Below are positions 9,501-17,965 of a DNA stretch of 55,459 nt, in pieces. The notes under the pieces were generated by a model. That model was not told the DNA's origin. It did not search any database and saw only the letters and a list, made by a program, of their open reading frames with translations. A program made the position numbers and the translations under genes. Positions within the stretch are counted from its first letter, which is position 1. Each line of letters starts with the position of its first letter. The stretch lies in NCBI GenBank assembly GCA_946500615.1, contig CAMMWP010000008.1, positions 1 through 55,459 of the forward strand, read 5' to 3'. This stretch comes from an uncultured Clostridium sp. Lineage in GTDB: Bacteria; Bacillota; Clostridia; TANB77; CAG-508.

Positions 9501-12173
9501 TTGAATCGTAGCTGATGTTGATAGATTTACTTCTCCTTTGCTTCCATCTTGGTTTGTTACTTCCCAAGAAACAAAGTTTTTATCTACATCATAACCAAAA
9601 TTATCTCCTACAGATACTTCTTCGACTATATAACTACCAACTAGTATATTATATATTTGTATCAATCCTTGCTCATCTGTTACAAATGTGGTTGCTTCGT
9701 TTGGGTTGCTCGTTGTTTTCATATTATCGAAGTGTACTGTTCCTGTTGCAGTTTTAATTTCTGTTGCTTTTCCTGATGCATCATTTTTCATTCCAATAAC
9801 ATATGTTGAATCTTGTGCTTTTTTTATTCTAAAACTTACACCTTGTATTTTAACATTACTATCTGTATCTTTCTTTTCAATTTTTAAGTTTCCAGTTTGT
9901 TTTTCATTTTTTACTGTTGTTGTAACTGTATTTGATGCTGTCACTTTTACCGTAACATTTTTTGGTAAAACTGTATATCCATAACCTGGATTGCTTATCT
10001 CAATAATTTCATAACTACCAACTAGTATATTATATATTTGTATCAATCCTTGTTCATCTGTTACAAATGTGGTTGCTTCGCTTGCATTGTTGGTTGTTTT
10101 CATATTATCAAATTTTACTGTTCCTGTTGCAGTTTTAATTGCTGATCCATCACTTTTCATTCCAACAACATATCCTGAATTTTGTTTTTTTATTCTAAAG
10201 CTTATACCTTGCATTGCTGCATTACTATCTGCATCTTTCTTTTCAATTTTTATGTTTCCAGTTTGTTTTTTATTTGTTACTGTTACTGTAACTGTATTTG
10301 ATGCAATTACTGTTGTTGTAACATTTTTTGCTAAAACTGTATATCCATAATTTGGATTTTTCTTTTCGATGATTTCATAATTACCAACATCTAAACCGTT
10401 AACAACTATTTTTCCTGTTGTTGCATTTGTTACAAAAGTTGTACCATTTGCTTCATTTGTTGTATATGCATTTAATGGATCTGTGATAGCATATGAACCA
10501 CTTGATATTTTATTTGCTATTACATATCTGTTTGTATCTTTATTTCTAATTTTAAATTCTACATTTCCTAATTTTGTATCAGAATTGTCTTCATCAACCT
10601 TTTGGATTAATAGGTTTCCTATTTTTCTATAGTCTGTAAGTTTTATTTTTGTAATTACATTATTTTCACCTTTTAGTTGAACTGTAATTGGTCCTACTAT
10701 ATTATTACTTACATTTAAATTGCTCACTTCACTATTTCCATATTGTACAGTTGCACCAATTATTTTCGATTGATAATTTGTTACATCTGTATTTGTTTCC
10801 TCTATATAATAACTATGCTCTACAGATATATTGTCCAGTGTTACTGTTCCATTGTTTGATGTAAATATAGTTGTTGCATTTTCTGCACTTTCTGAATAAG
10901 ATGTATTTCCATCAATCGTAATTGTTACTTGATCTCTAATTTCACTTGTATTGTTTATTCTCATATATCGTCTTGCATTTCCCTCCAAGTGATATATTTT
11001 AAATCCCAAAGTTTTTACGTTTTCATAATTCTGTATCCCTGTATACATACCTTCTTTTTGAATAGTTAATTTTCCTAAACTATTTCTCGCTGAAAATGTA
11101 ATACTATCATTTGTTGTTTCTGTTATAACTTCACCATCACCTCTGAAAGCACCAGTTCCTTGTCCTCTGTTAGAACCTATGAAAATAACTCTGGCCTTAA
11201 TAAACCCCGTTGTTTTTTCTCCTGTAACTGGATTTGTAATAATTCCCCCACCTGCTGTTCCTTGCGTATTGATCGTAACAGAAGGATTTAAACTAGTTAA
11301 TGTGCTATTTGTAACAATATAGAAATTATTTCCATTCATTGGTATACCAGAAACATCTTGTATATCTCCTCCTATTGCATTAGAAAAACCTGTTACAGCT
11401 GGTACATTATTTCCATCCTGTATACTAACACCACTAATTGTTCCTCCATCTACATTCATACTAAATGGTCCTATATAACTATAACTTATTCCATTATTAG
11501 ATTTTGCTACTACTACAGAGGCATTACTATCATTTCCATTTGTAATACGTGCACTAGACCCCATTACTTCACTATTTGCATATTCATCAGCATATGACAA
11601 TATATCTGCACCCGAATCTGCCGCAACATCTACCCAAGCATCTCCTTCATTTCTTTTCAAACTAAAGCTTCCAATTAAATATTGTAAATCTGTTGTTGTA
11701 TAGAAATAATAAAATGCATCTCTAGTTCCTTGTTTATGCGAACCTATTAACCCTGTTCCTGGATCTACTGTAGCAGCATATGCTAAATATGCTAATTTTT
11801 TTGCATTAAAATCATTATTCTGGTTTGTTACACCTGTTTCGTTATAAATAGATGTACTATATTTACCTTTTTCATCACGATTAATGTCAACAATACTCAT
11901 AATTCTATTATAACCATATAAACTTGTAACTGTTTTATCACTAAGACATATCCATTGTGTTTTATTATTTGCTCCAGAATAATCACTGATTCTATCACCT
12001 ACTTGATAATCATTCCAGAAGGTAGGGTCATTTGAAGCTGCATGATCTGCTATCTCTGTAGCTGTAAATACATTATAAGCATGGACGATACCTGTCAACA
12101 TGAAAATTATAAAAAGTACTATCATTATAATAGAAACTTCTGTAATACTTTGCTTTTTATGTATATTTTTCAT
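6558..12173 (-). CDS. Giant surface adhesin A1 with thioester-like head and SpaA-type repeats
   Basis: An 1871-residue predicted surface protein. An N-terminal hydrophobic signal (about 12-32) precedes a head with Cys76 (WICLSDK) and Gln148 (HKQGTRDAFYYF). Their spacing resembles thioester adhesin domains, in which Cys and Gln form a covalent bond that captures host targets. SpaA/Cna-B-type repeats follow at about 365-480, 518-636, 637-759 and 760-860, with NIKIEKKD strands and YEIIE-type Glu residues expected for isopeptide bonds. An SdrD-like segment (VSGFAWEDKTDGK) starts near 926. The end is a TGPTGAN motif, a hydrophobic helix and KRKVLRK, like a sortase signal but without LPXTG. It lies 14 bp after B1 and is paralogous to 17966-22240. 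The ligand is unknown. Confidence 0.85.
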   Translation of the reverse strand: MKNIHKKQSITEVSIIMIVLFIIFMLTGIVHAYNVFTATEIADHAASNDPTFWNDYQVGDRISDYSGANNKTQWICLSDKTVTSLYGYNRIMSIVDINRDEKGKYSTSIYNETGVTNQNNDFNAKKLAYLAYAATVDPGTGLIGSHKQGTRDAFYYFYTTTDLQYLIGSFSLKRNEGDAWVDVAADSGADILSYADEYANSEVMGSSARITNGNDSNASVVVAKSNNGISYSYIGPFSMNVDGGTISGVSIQDGNNVPAVTGFSNAIGGDIQDVSGIPMNGNNFYIVTNSTLTSLNPSVTINTQGTAGGGIITNPVTGEKTTGFIKARVIFIGSNRGQGTGAFRGDGEVITETTNDSITFSARNSLGKLTIQKEGMYTGIQNYENVKTLGFKIYHLEGNARRYMRINNTSEIRDQVTITIDGNTSYSESAENATTIFTSNNGTVTLDNISVEHSYYIEETNTDVTNYQSKIIGATVQYGNSEVSNLNVSNNIVGPITVQLKGENNVITKIKLTDYRKIGNLLIQKVDEDNSDTKLGNVEFKIRNKDTNRYVIANKISSGSYAITDPLNAYTTNEANGTTFVTNATTGKIVVNGLDVGNYEIIEKKNPNYGYTVLAKNVTTTVIASNTVTVTVTNKKQTGNIKIEKKDADSNAAMQGISFRIKKQNSGYVVGMKSDGSAIKTATGTVKFDNMKTTNNASEATTFVTDEQGLIQIYNILVGSYEIIEISNPGYGYTVLPKNVTVKVTASNTVTTTVKNEKQTGNLKIEKKDTDSNVKIQGVSFRIKKAQDSTYVIGMKNDASGKATEIKTATGTVHFDNMKTTSNPNEATTFVTDEQGLIQIYNILVGSYIVEEVSVGDNFGYDVDKNFVSWEVTNQDGSKGEVNLSTSATIQVVRQKSTDTTEEAAQKGTNKTSNMTAKNKRKYIKVSGFAWEDKTDGKQSNKDYEWKEGTEDKRLANITVTLKKADGTVLDTAVTDENGAYIFGNYDTDASAIKIQIDDLQGAYIEFEYNGMSYQSIPINSSFTISEGKISGVKNSASDTALRDNFNNRYATISKGISQNTSGQKTHDIKYTYSDYKSKVVYGDSLKYGYEGQSYPISGVYEQYAIIATTNKSNGKSLCTQYTADDIRKNSVEEIAGINLGLEERDMPDLNLSEQDLEKIEIELNNYTHTYKYGQVSADPSGFAGGDVSNIAVRFASKYFESSYTREIYTSDVVYNSQAGNEGKLKMFMTYKIELTNEATNLNSTVKTIANYYDARYENIIITDENGKEIHYETDNSYNGNGLKRINIDVNQTLEPQTSKTITVRYQLNNEAINTLLNGDTTLTSISEITSYSTNQNNTSSAPYAGIDVDSAPDTITPNDRTTYEDDTNWAPSLLLTLKQGREIKGTVWEDAPIESLLEGTGYDKHRMGDGQYDETKENIVNNVKVDLMTIDESGNVALGKLYKKDNTVVDATTMTAGKGEYDFTGVIPGNYIIRYTYGDNSVICDADGNVIKNVNVNDYKSTIYRGGNQSAVNAMTDYWYRGETSHEGAIRLSDAKDNDEYINERITEDEINYAIATESRGATEIEADTRKFDIKLDYDINLDKVSEYGVDLKFVFDNIDFGIIERPRQSLIIDKEISNIQLTLTNGVTMINGDPRSQNIQGLKMLPNGDVYLEIDDEIIQGATLKITFEITVDNKDCEIDYNDENYYIYGTVPADKENKYKISTIIDMFDYLPEDLVLESTDGNWESIEITDDMKGELLAEDVYEVVKKLQNVIHLKNPIFENMTPGSEAIDTSMVVSKKLSVMSDDLVYENDIEVVKLKGRKTIDSIPGNYDPTTNTPNEPDDDYVGLTITGPTGANRQYVLYGAIGISILVVIGVGIVIIKRKVLRK
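9595..10620 (-). repeat. Three tandem SpaA-type coding repeats in A1
   Basis: Three in-frame units of roughly 350 bases encode GNLLIQKVDEDNSD, GNIKIEKKDADSN and GNLKIEKKDTDSN strands. The last two are almost identical over long stretches, for example around 9640-9700 and 10000-10080 (shared ATTTGTATCAATCCTTG, then TCATCTGTTACAAATG). Such identity suggests recent duplication or gene conversion and allows length change by recombination. Confidence 0.8.
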
Positions 12174-12187
12174 AATAACTCCTCCTT

Positions 12188-15100
12188 CTATATTTTTCTT
12201 TCATCTGGTCTTAATATTTTTTTGTTAATAATAAGAACTGTTACTGCTGTTACAATTAAAATTGTCATAATGATTGATATAAATACAACCATTCTACCAG
12301 TTTCTACACTTATAATGACTTCTGCTCTTCCATAGTCATCTTCTGAAGCATTATTATTTCCTGGTGTTGAGTCCGTATCACTAATTCCTAAAGAATTTGA
12401 TGCTTCTGCAATTTCTGCTGTATTGATAATTGTTCCTGTATTATCACCTGTTACTGTTTTTACTAAAACTAATTCTACAGTTTGCGTTTGTCCAGGTTCT
12501 ATTACAACATTTGATAAACTATTATTTTGTAGGTTAGAATTTGCTTGATACCAATCTTTATTTAATTCTGAACTAAAATCTAAATCTGATGGCATATAAT
12601 CTACTATATTTTGTACATAGCCTGCTATCTCTCCTACGTTTGTTATTTGTATTGCATATTTAACAATAACAGTTGCATTGTTAATTTCTTTTGCTGGTAT
12701 TTCTACTTTTACTAGATCTTGATTGTTATATCCATATTTTGTTGTACTTTTATTTGTTTGTACAACAATCTCACTGACATATTTATTTAATTCTAAATCA
12801 AATGTTGATACTTCTATTAATCCTATATCTATGTTTTCTACATTTGAAGAATTTACATTAATCGTGTCTGTAGCACCTACTGTAATATTTATACCATTAT
12901 TTGTAATCGTTTTGTTTATAACATCTGAATTTTCATTTTCTTGAACACCTTGTTTTCTATATTCTGTCAGTCTATACATTTGTGTATTATATGTAAATAC
13001 TAAAATGTAATTTCCTGGTGCTACATGAATTTCATATTGTCCATTTTCTGAAGTAGTTGTATTTACTCCTTCTACATAAGTTCCTTTATTTGCATCTATT
13101 ACGCTAACACCAACACCAGATAAAATTTTCTCTTGTGCATCTCTTCTGCCGTCTTTATTTGCATCTACCCATGCAATACCACTGATTGTATAAGTTTCCT
13201 CTTCGCTAGGGTTGTCTGGGTCTGGATTATCTGGATCTGGATTATCTGGGTCTGGGTTGTCTGGGTCTGGATTATCTGGGTCTGGGTTGTCTGGGTCTGG
13301 ATTATCTGGATCTGGATTGTCTGGGTCTGGATTGTCTGGATCTGGATCTTCTGGAACTTCTGTTTTTACAATTTTGTACACAATATCATTGGATGTTATA
13401 TCTCCTGCAACAGTAGATACTGTTAAATTGTTTACCAATTCACTATTTTCTAATTCTGAAATATCTGCATGACCAGATATTTCTAAAATACTAGTAGCAT
13501 TTGCTTCTATGGTATGTCCTTCTACATATACATCTCCCGCCTCTAATGTTTTACCATCTAAGGTAACTTTATCAATATGAATACCTTTGGGAATATAGTC
13601 ATATAAAGTTGTAACAATCTCATTTGCTCTCATATTTTGAATGTAAAATGTATATATAATGTCTTGTCCATCTTCTAATATTGTATTCGTTTCTGGATTT
13701 GCTACTTGCATAATCTCTACCCATGCTGCTTCTTCTGTTTGTATTAAAAATTTCTTTTCAGATGTCACACCATATTTCCATTCATATATATAATAATTTT
13801 CTTCTTCTGTTAATTTTCCATAAGTAACATCTACTATATTATTAACAGAATCTGTTGTAATCCATTCGCTATCTACTTCTATAGTCATTGTAATTTGGAT
13901 ACTTGATTGTCCAGATAGTAATATTTCTCCTGTTAATCTATTTTCATATATTTTAAATGCTATATCTTCATCTTCTTCTAAATTGTCCACTATTGGTATT
14001 TGTATTTCCTCATTGCCAACAATTCCTCTTGCACTTTTAACTGTAAATCCGTTTGGTAATGTATCAAATACCCCAAAATTTAATTCTTCATCTTCGTTAT
14101 TATGAACCTTGATTGTTAAATCAAAAGTATCGTTATCTTTTAACTTTACATCATCTGATATATTAGCAACTTGTTCCACTGATATATTTCTTTTTTCGTT
14201 TAATACTTTTATAATGGCTGTATTAGAAACGTATGTATGATTTGTTTCCATCTCATACATGAAAGCAAAATTTTCTTCTTTTTCTATATTTTCATCTATT
14301 TGAACATATAGTTCTAATTCGGTTATTTCTCCTTTTTTCATACTTGACATATCAAATGTAAGTTCATTATTTTCTTTATCATAAGCAAGATTTTCTAATT
14401 TTGTTTCATTTTCTATTGAATCTTCTCCGTTAATTGTCGTTTGAGACCAAATCAAATCTGTTCCTGCATTACAATATATTTTATCTGGTAATTGGATTTT
14501 TCCTTTTATATGTTTTAATTCTTCTCCTGAAATATTTTCAACTTTTATATTTACATGCAATTTTTTTCCTAGATAAATTGTTTCTTCTTCATAATATGGG
14601 TTGCTAATTGTTAATTTAAGTTCTGCTTGTTTGATATTATTTTTAATTGTTGAGAAGTTTGTTGCCTCCCTATCATCAGCTGTTATTTGAATATCTCCAT
14701 ATGTTTGTTTATCCTCTCCTTCTACTTCTGAAACAACAATTTCATAAGAAATAACTGTGCTTTCTCCATTAGCTAACCTTTCTATTGTTGCAAAGTCATT
14801 TACATTTGTATCTAGTTCATCATAACGATGATATGTTTTTAAAGAGTCATCTCCTAAAACAGGGTCAAGTGCTTCTTCTTCAATTAATCCATAAATGTTT
14901 CCATTTGTTTGTGTAGCTTTTATATTTACATTATGCAAATCACTTCCTGTATTATTGGTTATTCGCATTGTATATAAGATTTTTTGTCCTTCATATATCG
15001 CTGTTCCCTCTTCTAATTCACTTCCACCAGATACAGCAGATATGGCAATACCTAATCCTTGTTTTTCTGTTTCTACTGTATTAGCTAATGCTAATATATT

Positions 15101-17650
15101 GTTGGTAACTAATGTTTCTGATTTTGCACCAATGATAGAAGTTTGTGTATTTACATTTCCTAAATATGTATATGTCATATTGGTTTGTGTATATATACTT
15201 TGTCCATATCCGATATTTTCTGGTATTCCTATTTCATATTGAAGTGCAATGGCTTGTCCTGCTGCCACACTATCTAGTTTTATCATGTATGAACTTGCAT
15301 TTGTATTATCTGTACTCCAAGATCCATCGTCTTGTGTTGCTGCTGTATTTTGTGAATACAAGATTTCAATATCTTTAATATTTGTACGGATTCCTTCCTG
15401 TAATGTTGTATCTACAGTTCCATCATGAGTACCTTTTTTAGGTATTCTGCCAATAATGACAACATTTTCTATCTCTATATCATAATTATTAATAATTGCT
15501 GTACTTACTCTAGCCGTCATAGCTCCACTTTCTATATCTAGTACTCCCATTGGAATAGTATCATCTATTGTATAAATAGAATCTCCTGCAGTATTAAATC
15601 CTGATAAGTTATTATATATCATCATACCTGGTTTTGACTCTATATGAATATCTACAGAAGTTTGATAAGTTTTTTCGTTTCCATTTTCATTTGTATATGA
15701 CATTACAATGCTAGATTCTTGACTTGCTGTTAATACACCAAATTCTATATCTGCATTAATAACAATTGCCAATTCATTTATTTCTTTAGAATAATCACTT
15801 TGTTGTCCAGATAATGCAATTTGGATTATTTTTTCTCCATTAGCACCATCTCTCAATCTAGCATATTCTATATTGAATTCATCTGCATAAACTTTATTAA
15901 CTGATTTTACATCTATGTTAGAAATACTACTTGGTAGTGTAAGTTCAATTACTGGATTTTTAAATAGATCATATTTTTCAGATGCTGTTTTTAACGTTAT
16001 GGTAAATTGAACATTTTCATTTTTTTGTAATGTAGATAAATTTGTATTATTAATTTCTAATCTTGCTTCTGTTACAGTATCTAATAGATTGATATTTGCT
16101 TCTGTTTGGTCTAGTCCTAAATTTGTTTCTACAACTTCATTTGTGTTAAATCTTGTAAATGTTTTTAATTGATTTTTTGCATATCCTGTATTTCCTTGTA
16201 TATATTTTACATGATGAATTGTAAATTGTCCTTCTTGTATTGGTTTTGAGGTTTCAATATATATACCTGTTAAAGGTTGTGCATATGTAATATGTATATC
16301 TCCATCTTCACTGGTTTCTGATTGATTGTTCACAGTTGCTATTACATTTCCATTTGAATCTTTAATGTTTAAATATCCATTTTCTCCAAACAATTCTATA
16401 AATCTACTTTTCTTAATTAACGTTTCTTTATATAAAACAATACTGTTTGCATCATATGTATTTTCTTCACTTCCAATAAAATATGATTGGTTAGTACTTG
16501 CTTTTATATAATCAATAACTTCTGCTTTTGATATTTCTATAACATTATTTTCTCTAAATATAGTTTCATTTGCAGAATTTGCATATAAATACCCTTTATA
16601 TACCTCTTGTGTTGTATTCTTCTTGCTGCTTACTACATTTCCTTTAAATTCTATTTCCACATCTTGTTCATCTATTTTTTGATTATTTTCTTTTGTGAAC
16701 AGCTTACTATTCATCTCTGTGCTTAAATGAATTGTATTTAAATTTTCTTTTACAATTTTATCATAGGTGTAAATAACTTTATATTCTTCTATATCACTAT
16801 CCCAACTTGTATTTCCTTCTTCATCTGTTGTACTCTCTCTTGTTATTTTTAATTGTCCAACTTCTGCATCATATTGAATATTTGTATCGTTTAGTTTCTT
16901 TCCATTTGAAAGTACTTGAATATTACTTGGTAGATAGTCTCCAATTTTAGGAACTACTACAGAAAATTCTTCTGTTTCTCTTGGTAAGTTACCATTTTCT
17001 ATTGTACTTGTAATTTGTTGTTGGATTAATACGCCGTTTTCTCCTAAATCTATACATTTTTCAATAGATTGCGAAAATTTTGCTTCTGCATTATCTGTCC
17101 ATTCTAATTTTGTAACAATATTTCCTTGTAATGCTTTTTCATTCTCTTCCTCTTTATATGTTCCTTCTAATGAAATATTGGTTTCTTTTGAAAAATAGTT
17201 TCCGTTTACATTATCTATCTTATTAAATTCAATAGGAATTTCTATTTCTACATTGTTTTTATAAATGATAGAATTTAATTCTATTTCATTTGCTTGTACA
17301 TTTACACTTTTTATATATGTATTAGAAATACTATTTTCTTTAATTTTGAAATTAGAATCTTTGATTTTTATCTTTGCATTGTCTAAACTACCTTTTTCTA
17401 GAACCTGTATATTAATATATAAATTATTCTCACCATCACTTATATTTGATTGTTTCGTGTGTACATTTCTACCGTCTACTTTAAAATAGGCATCAAATTT
17501 GACATTAGCAATGTTTGCGCTATTACTTTGAGCGTCTAATTCATTTGCTAATGCGACTGCTACATTATATCCTAATGGAACTATATTAAATGACATTAAT
17601 ACAGCAATTAAAAGTATGACTGTTACTAATTTCAAAACTTTCTTTTTCAT
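12188..17650 (-). CDS. Giant DUF11-type surface protein B1
   Basis: An 1820-residue predicted surface protein. It has a signal peptide (MKKKVLKLVTVILLIAVLMS), then a long chain of beta-sandwich segments of the DUF11/Ig-like kind, with repeated motifs such as YTMRITNNTGSDLHNVNI and YTFYIQNMRANEIVTTLYDYIPKG. A DPDNP-repeat linker lies at about 1430-1480. An SdrD-type domain (SGIAWVDANKDGRRDAQEK) starts near 1495. A last DUF11-like domain contains ITNVGEIAGYVQNIVDYMPS. The C-terminus reads VIISVETGR, a hydrophobic helix and KKILRPDERK. This resembles a wall-sorting signal but lacks LPXTG. It is paralogous to B2 (22258-27216) and starts the second B-A module. Its function is probably structural or adhesive; the ligand is unknown. 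Confidence 0.85.
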   Translation of the reverse strand: MKKKVLKLVTVILLIAVLMSFNIVPLGYNVAVALANELDAQSNSANIANVKFDAYFKVDGRNVHTKQSNISDGENNLYINIQVLEKGSLDNAKIKIKDSNFKIKENSISNTYIKSVNVQANEIELNSIIYKNNVEIEIPIEFNKIDNVNGNYFSKETNISLEGTYKEEENEKALQGNIVTKLEWTDNAEAKFSQSIEKCIDLGENGVLIQQQITSTIENGNLPRETEEFSVVVPKIGDYLPSNIQVLSNGKKLNDTNIQYDAEVGQLKITRESTTDEEGNTSWDSDIEEYKVIYTYDKIVKENLNTIHLSTEMNSKLFTKENNQKIDEQDVEIEFKGNVVSSKKNTTQEVYKGYLYANSANETIFRENNVIEISKAEVIDYIKASTNQSYFIGSEENTYDANSIVLYKETLIKKSRFIELFGENGYLNIKDSNGNVIATVNNQSETSEDGDIHITYAQPLTGIYIETSKPIQEGQFTIHHVKYIQGNTGYAKNQLKTFTRFNTNEVVETNLGLDQTEANINLLDTVTEARLEINNTNLSTLQKNENVQFTITLKTASEKYDLFKNPVIELTLPSSISNIDVKSVNKVYADEFNIEYARLRDGANGEKIIQIALSGQQSDYSKEINELAIVINADIEFGVLTASQESSIVMSYTNENGNEKTYQTSVDIHIESKPGMMIYNNLSGFNTAGDSIYTIDDTIPMGVLDIESGAMTARVSTAIINNYDIEIENVVIIGRIPKKGTHDGTVDTTLQEGIRTNIKDIEILYSQNTAATQDDGSWSTDNTNASSYMIKLDSVAAGQAIALQYEIGIPENIGYGQSIYTQTNMTYTYLGNVNTQTSIIGAKSETLVTNNILALANTVETEKQGLGIAISAVSGGSELEEGTAIYEGQKILYTMRITNNTGSDLHNVNIKATQTNGNIYGLIEEEALDPVLGDDSLKTYHRYDELDTNVNDFATIERLANGESTVISYEIVVSEVEGEDKQTYGDIQITADDREATNFSTIKNNIKQAELKLTISNPYYEEETIYLGKKLHVNIKVENISGEELKHIKGKIQLPDKIYCNAGTDLIWSQTTINGEDSIENETKLENLAYDKENNELTFDMSSMKKGEITELELYVQIDENIEKEENFAFMYEMETNHTYVSNTAIIKVLNEKRNISVEQVANISDDVKLKDNDTFDLTIKVHNNEDEELNFGVFDTLPNGFTVKSARGIVGNEEIQIPIVDNLEEDEDIAFKIYENRLTGEILLSGQSSIQITMTIEVDSEWITTDSVNNIVDVTYGKLTEEENYYIYEWKYGVTSEKKFLIQTEEAAWVEIMQVANPETNTILEDGQDIIYTFYIQNMRANEIVTTLYDYIPKGIHIDKVTLDGKTLEAGDVYVEGHTIEANATSILEISGHADISELENSELVNNLTVSTVAGDITSNDIVYKIVKTEVPEDPDPDNPDPDNPDPDNPDPDNPDPDNPDPDNPDPDNPDPDNPDPDNPSEEETYTISGIAWVDANKDGRRDAQEKILSGVGVSVIDANKGTYVEGVNTTTSENGQYEIHVAPGNYILVFTYNTQMYRLTEYRKQGVQENENSDVINKTITNNGINITVGATDTINVNSSNVENIDIGLIEVSTFDLELNKYVSEIVVQTNKSTTKYGYNNQDLVKVEIPAKEINNATVIVKYAIQITNVGEIAGYVQNIVDYMPSDLDFSSELNKDWYQANSNLQNNSLSNVVIEPGQTQTVELVLVKTVTGDNTGTIINTAEIAEASNSLGISDTDSTPGNNNASEDDYGRAEVIISVETGRMVVFISIIMTILIVTAVTVLIINKKILRPDERKI
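13210..13355 (-). repeat. 15-bp tandem coding repeat (DPDNP linker)
   Basis: About nine copies of a 15-base unit encode DPDNP within B1. The unit is a multiple of three, so copy-number change would alter linker length without breaking the frame. Proline- and Asp-rich stretches of this kind usually span the cell wall. Plus-strand open frames here are shadows of the repeat. Confidence 0.9.
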
Positions 17651-17965
17651 AAATACCCCTCACATATCTTTAGATAATATTCTATTTTATAATAACTTCT
17701 GAATAAGTAAAAATCAATATGGAATTATTTCCAATTATCTTTTGTTACAAAAAAAATGATGAATCTCTCTACGGATCATCTTTTTGTCAATATTCGCCTT
17801 TATTTTTTTAAATTTTGTTTACAATTTTATTACAAACTTTATTTTTCTACAAAATTCCTCTCTTTCCATTGTTTGCGTAATATTTTTTGATTTTCACTAA
17901 AACAAATTTTTAATTCAAAAAAAATATGAGATCGATTTTTATCAATCTCATATTAATTACAGTCA
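17651..17965 (-). promoter_or_regulatory. Intergenic region between the two surface-protein modules
   Basis: This 315-bp stretch holds the A2 terminator at 17917-17954 and presumably the promoter of B1, although I cannot point to convincing -35/-10 boxes in such AT-rich DNA. A weak GATGA/TCATC hairpin next to an A/T tract is at about 17756-17785. No gene is seen. Confidence 0.4.
17917..17954 (-). terminator. Terminator after adhesin gene A2
   Basis: On the minus strand ATATGAGATTGAT pairs with ATCGATCTCATAT around an AAAA loop, with one T/G pair, followed by eight T residues. It begins about 12 bases after the A2 stop codon. This is a strong Rho-independent terminator and separates the two B-A modules. 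Confidence 0.88.

Noticed and set aside
13133..13472. Plus-strand ORFs rich in VWIIWIW or SGSGLSGSG
   Set aside because: They are antisense readings of the DPDNP coding repeat in B1 and have no ribosome binding site.
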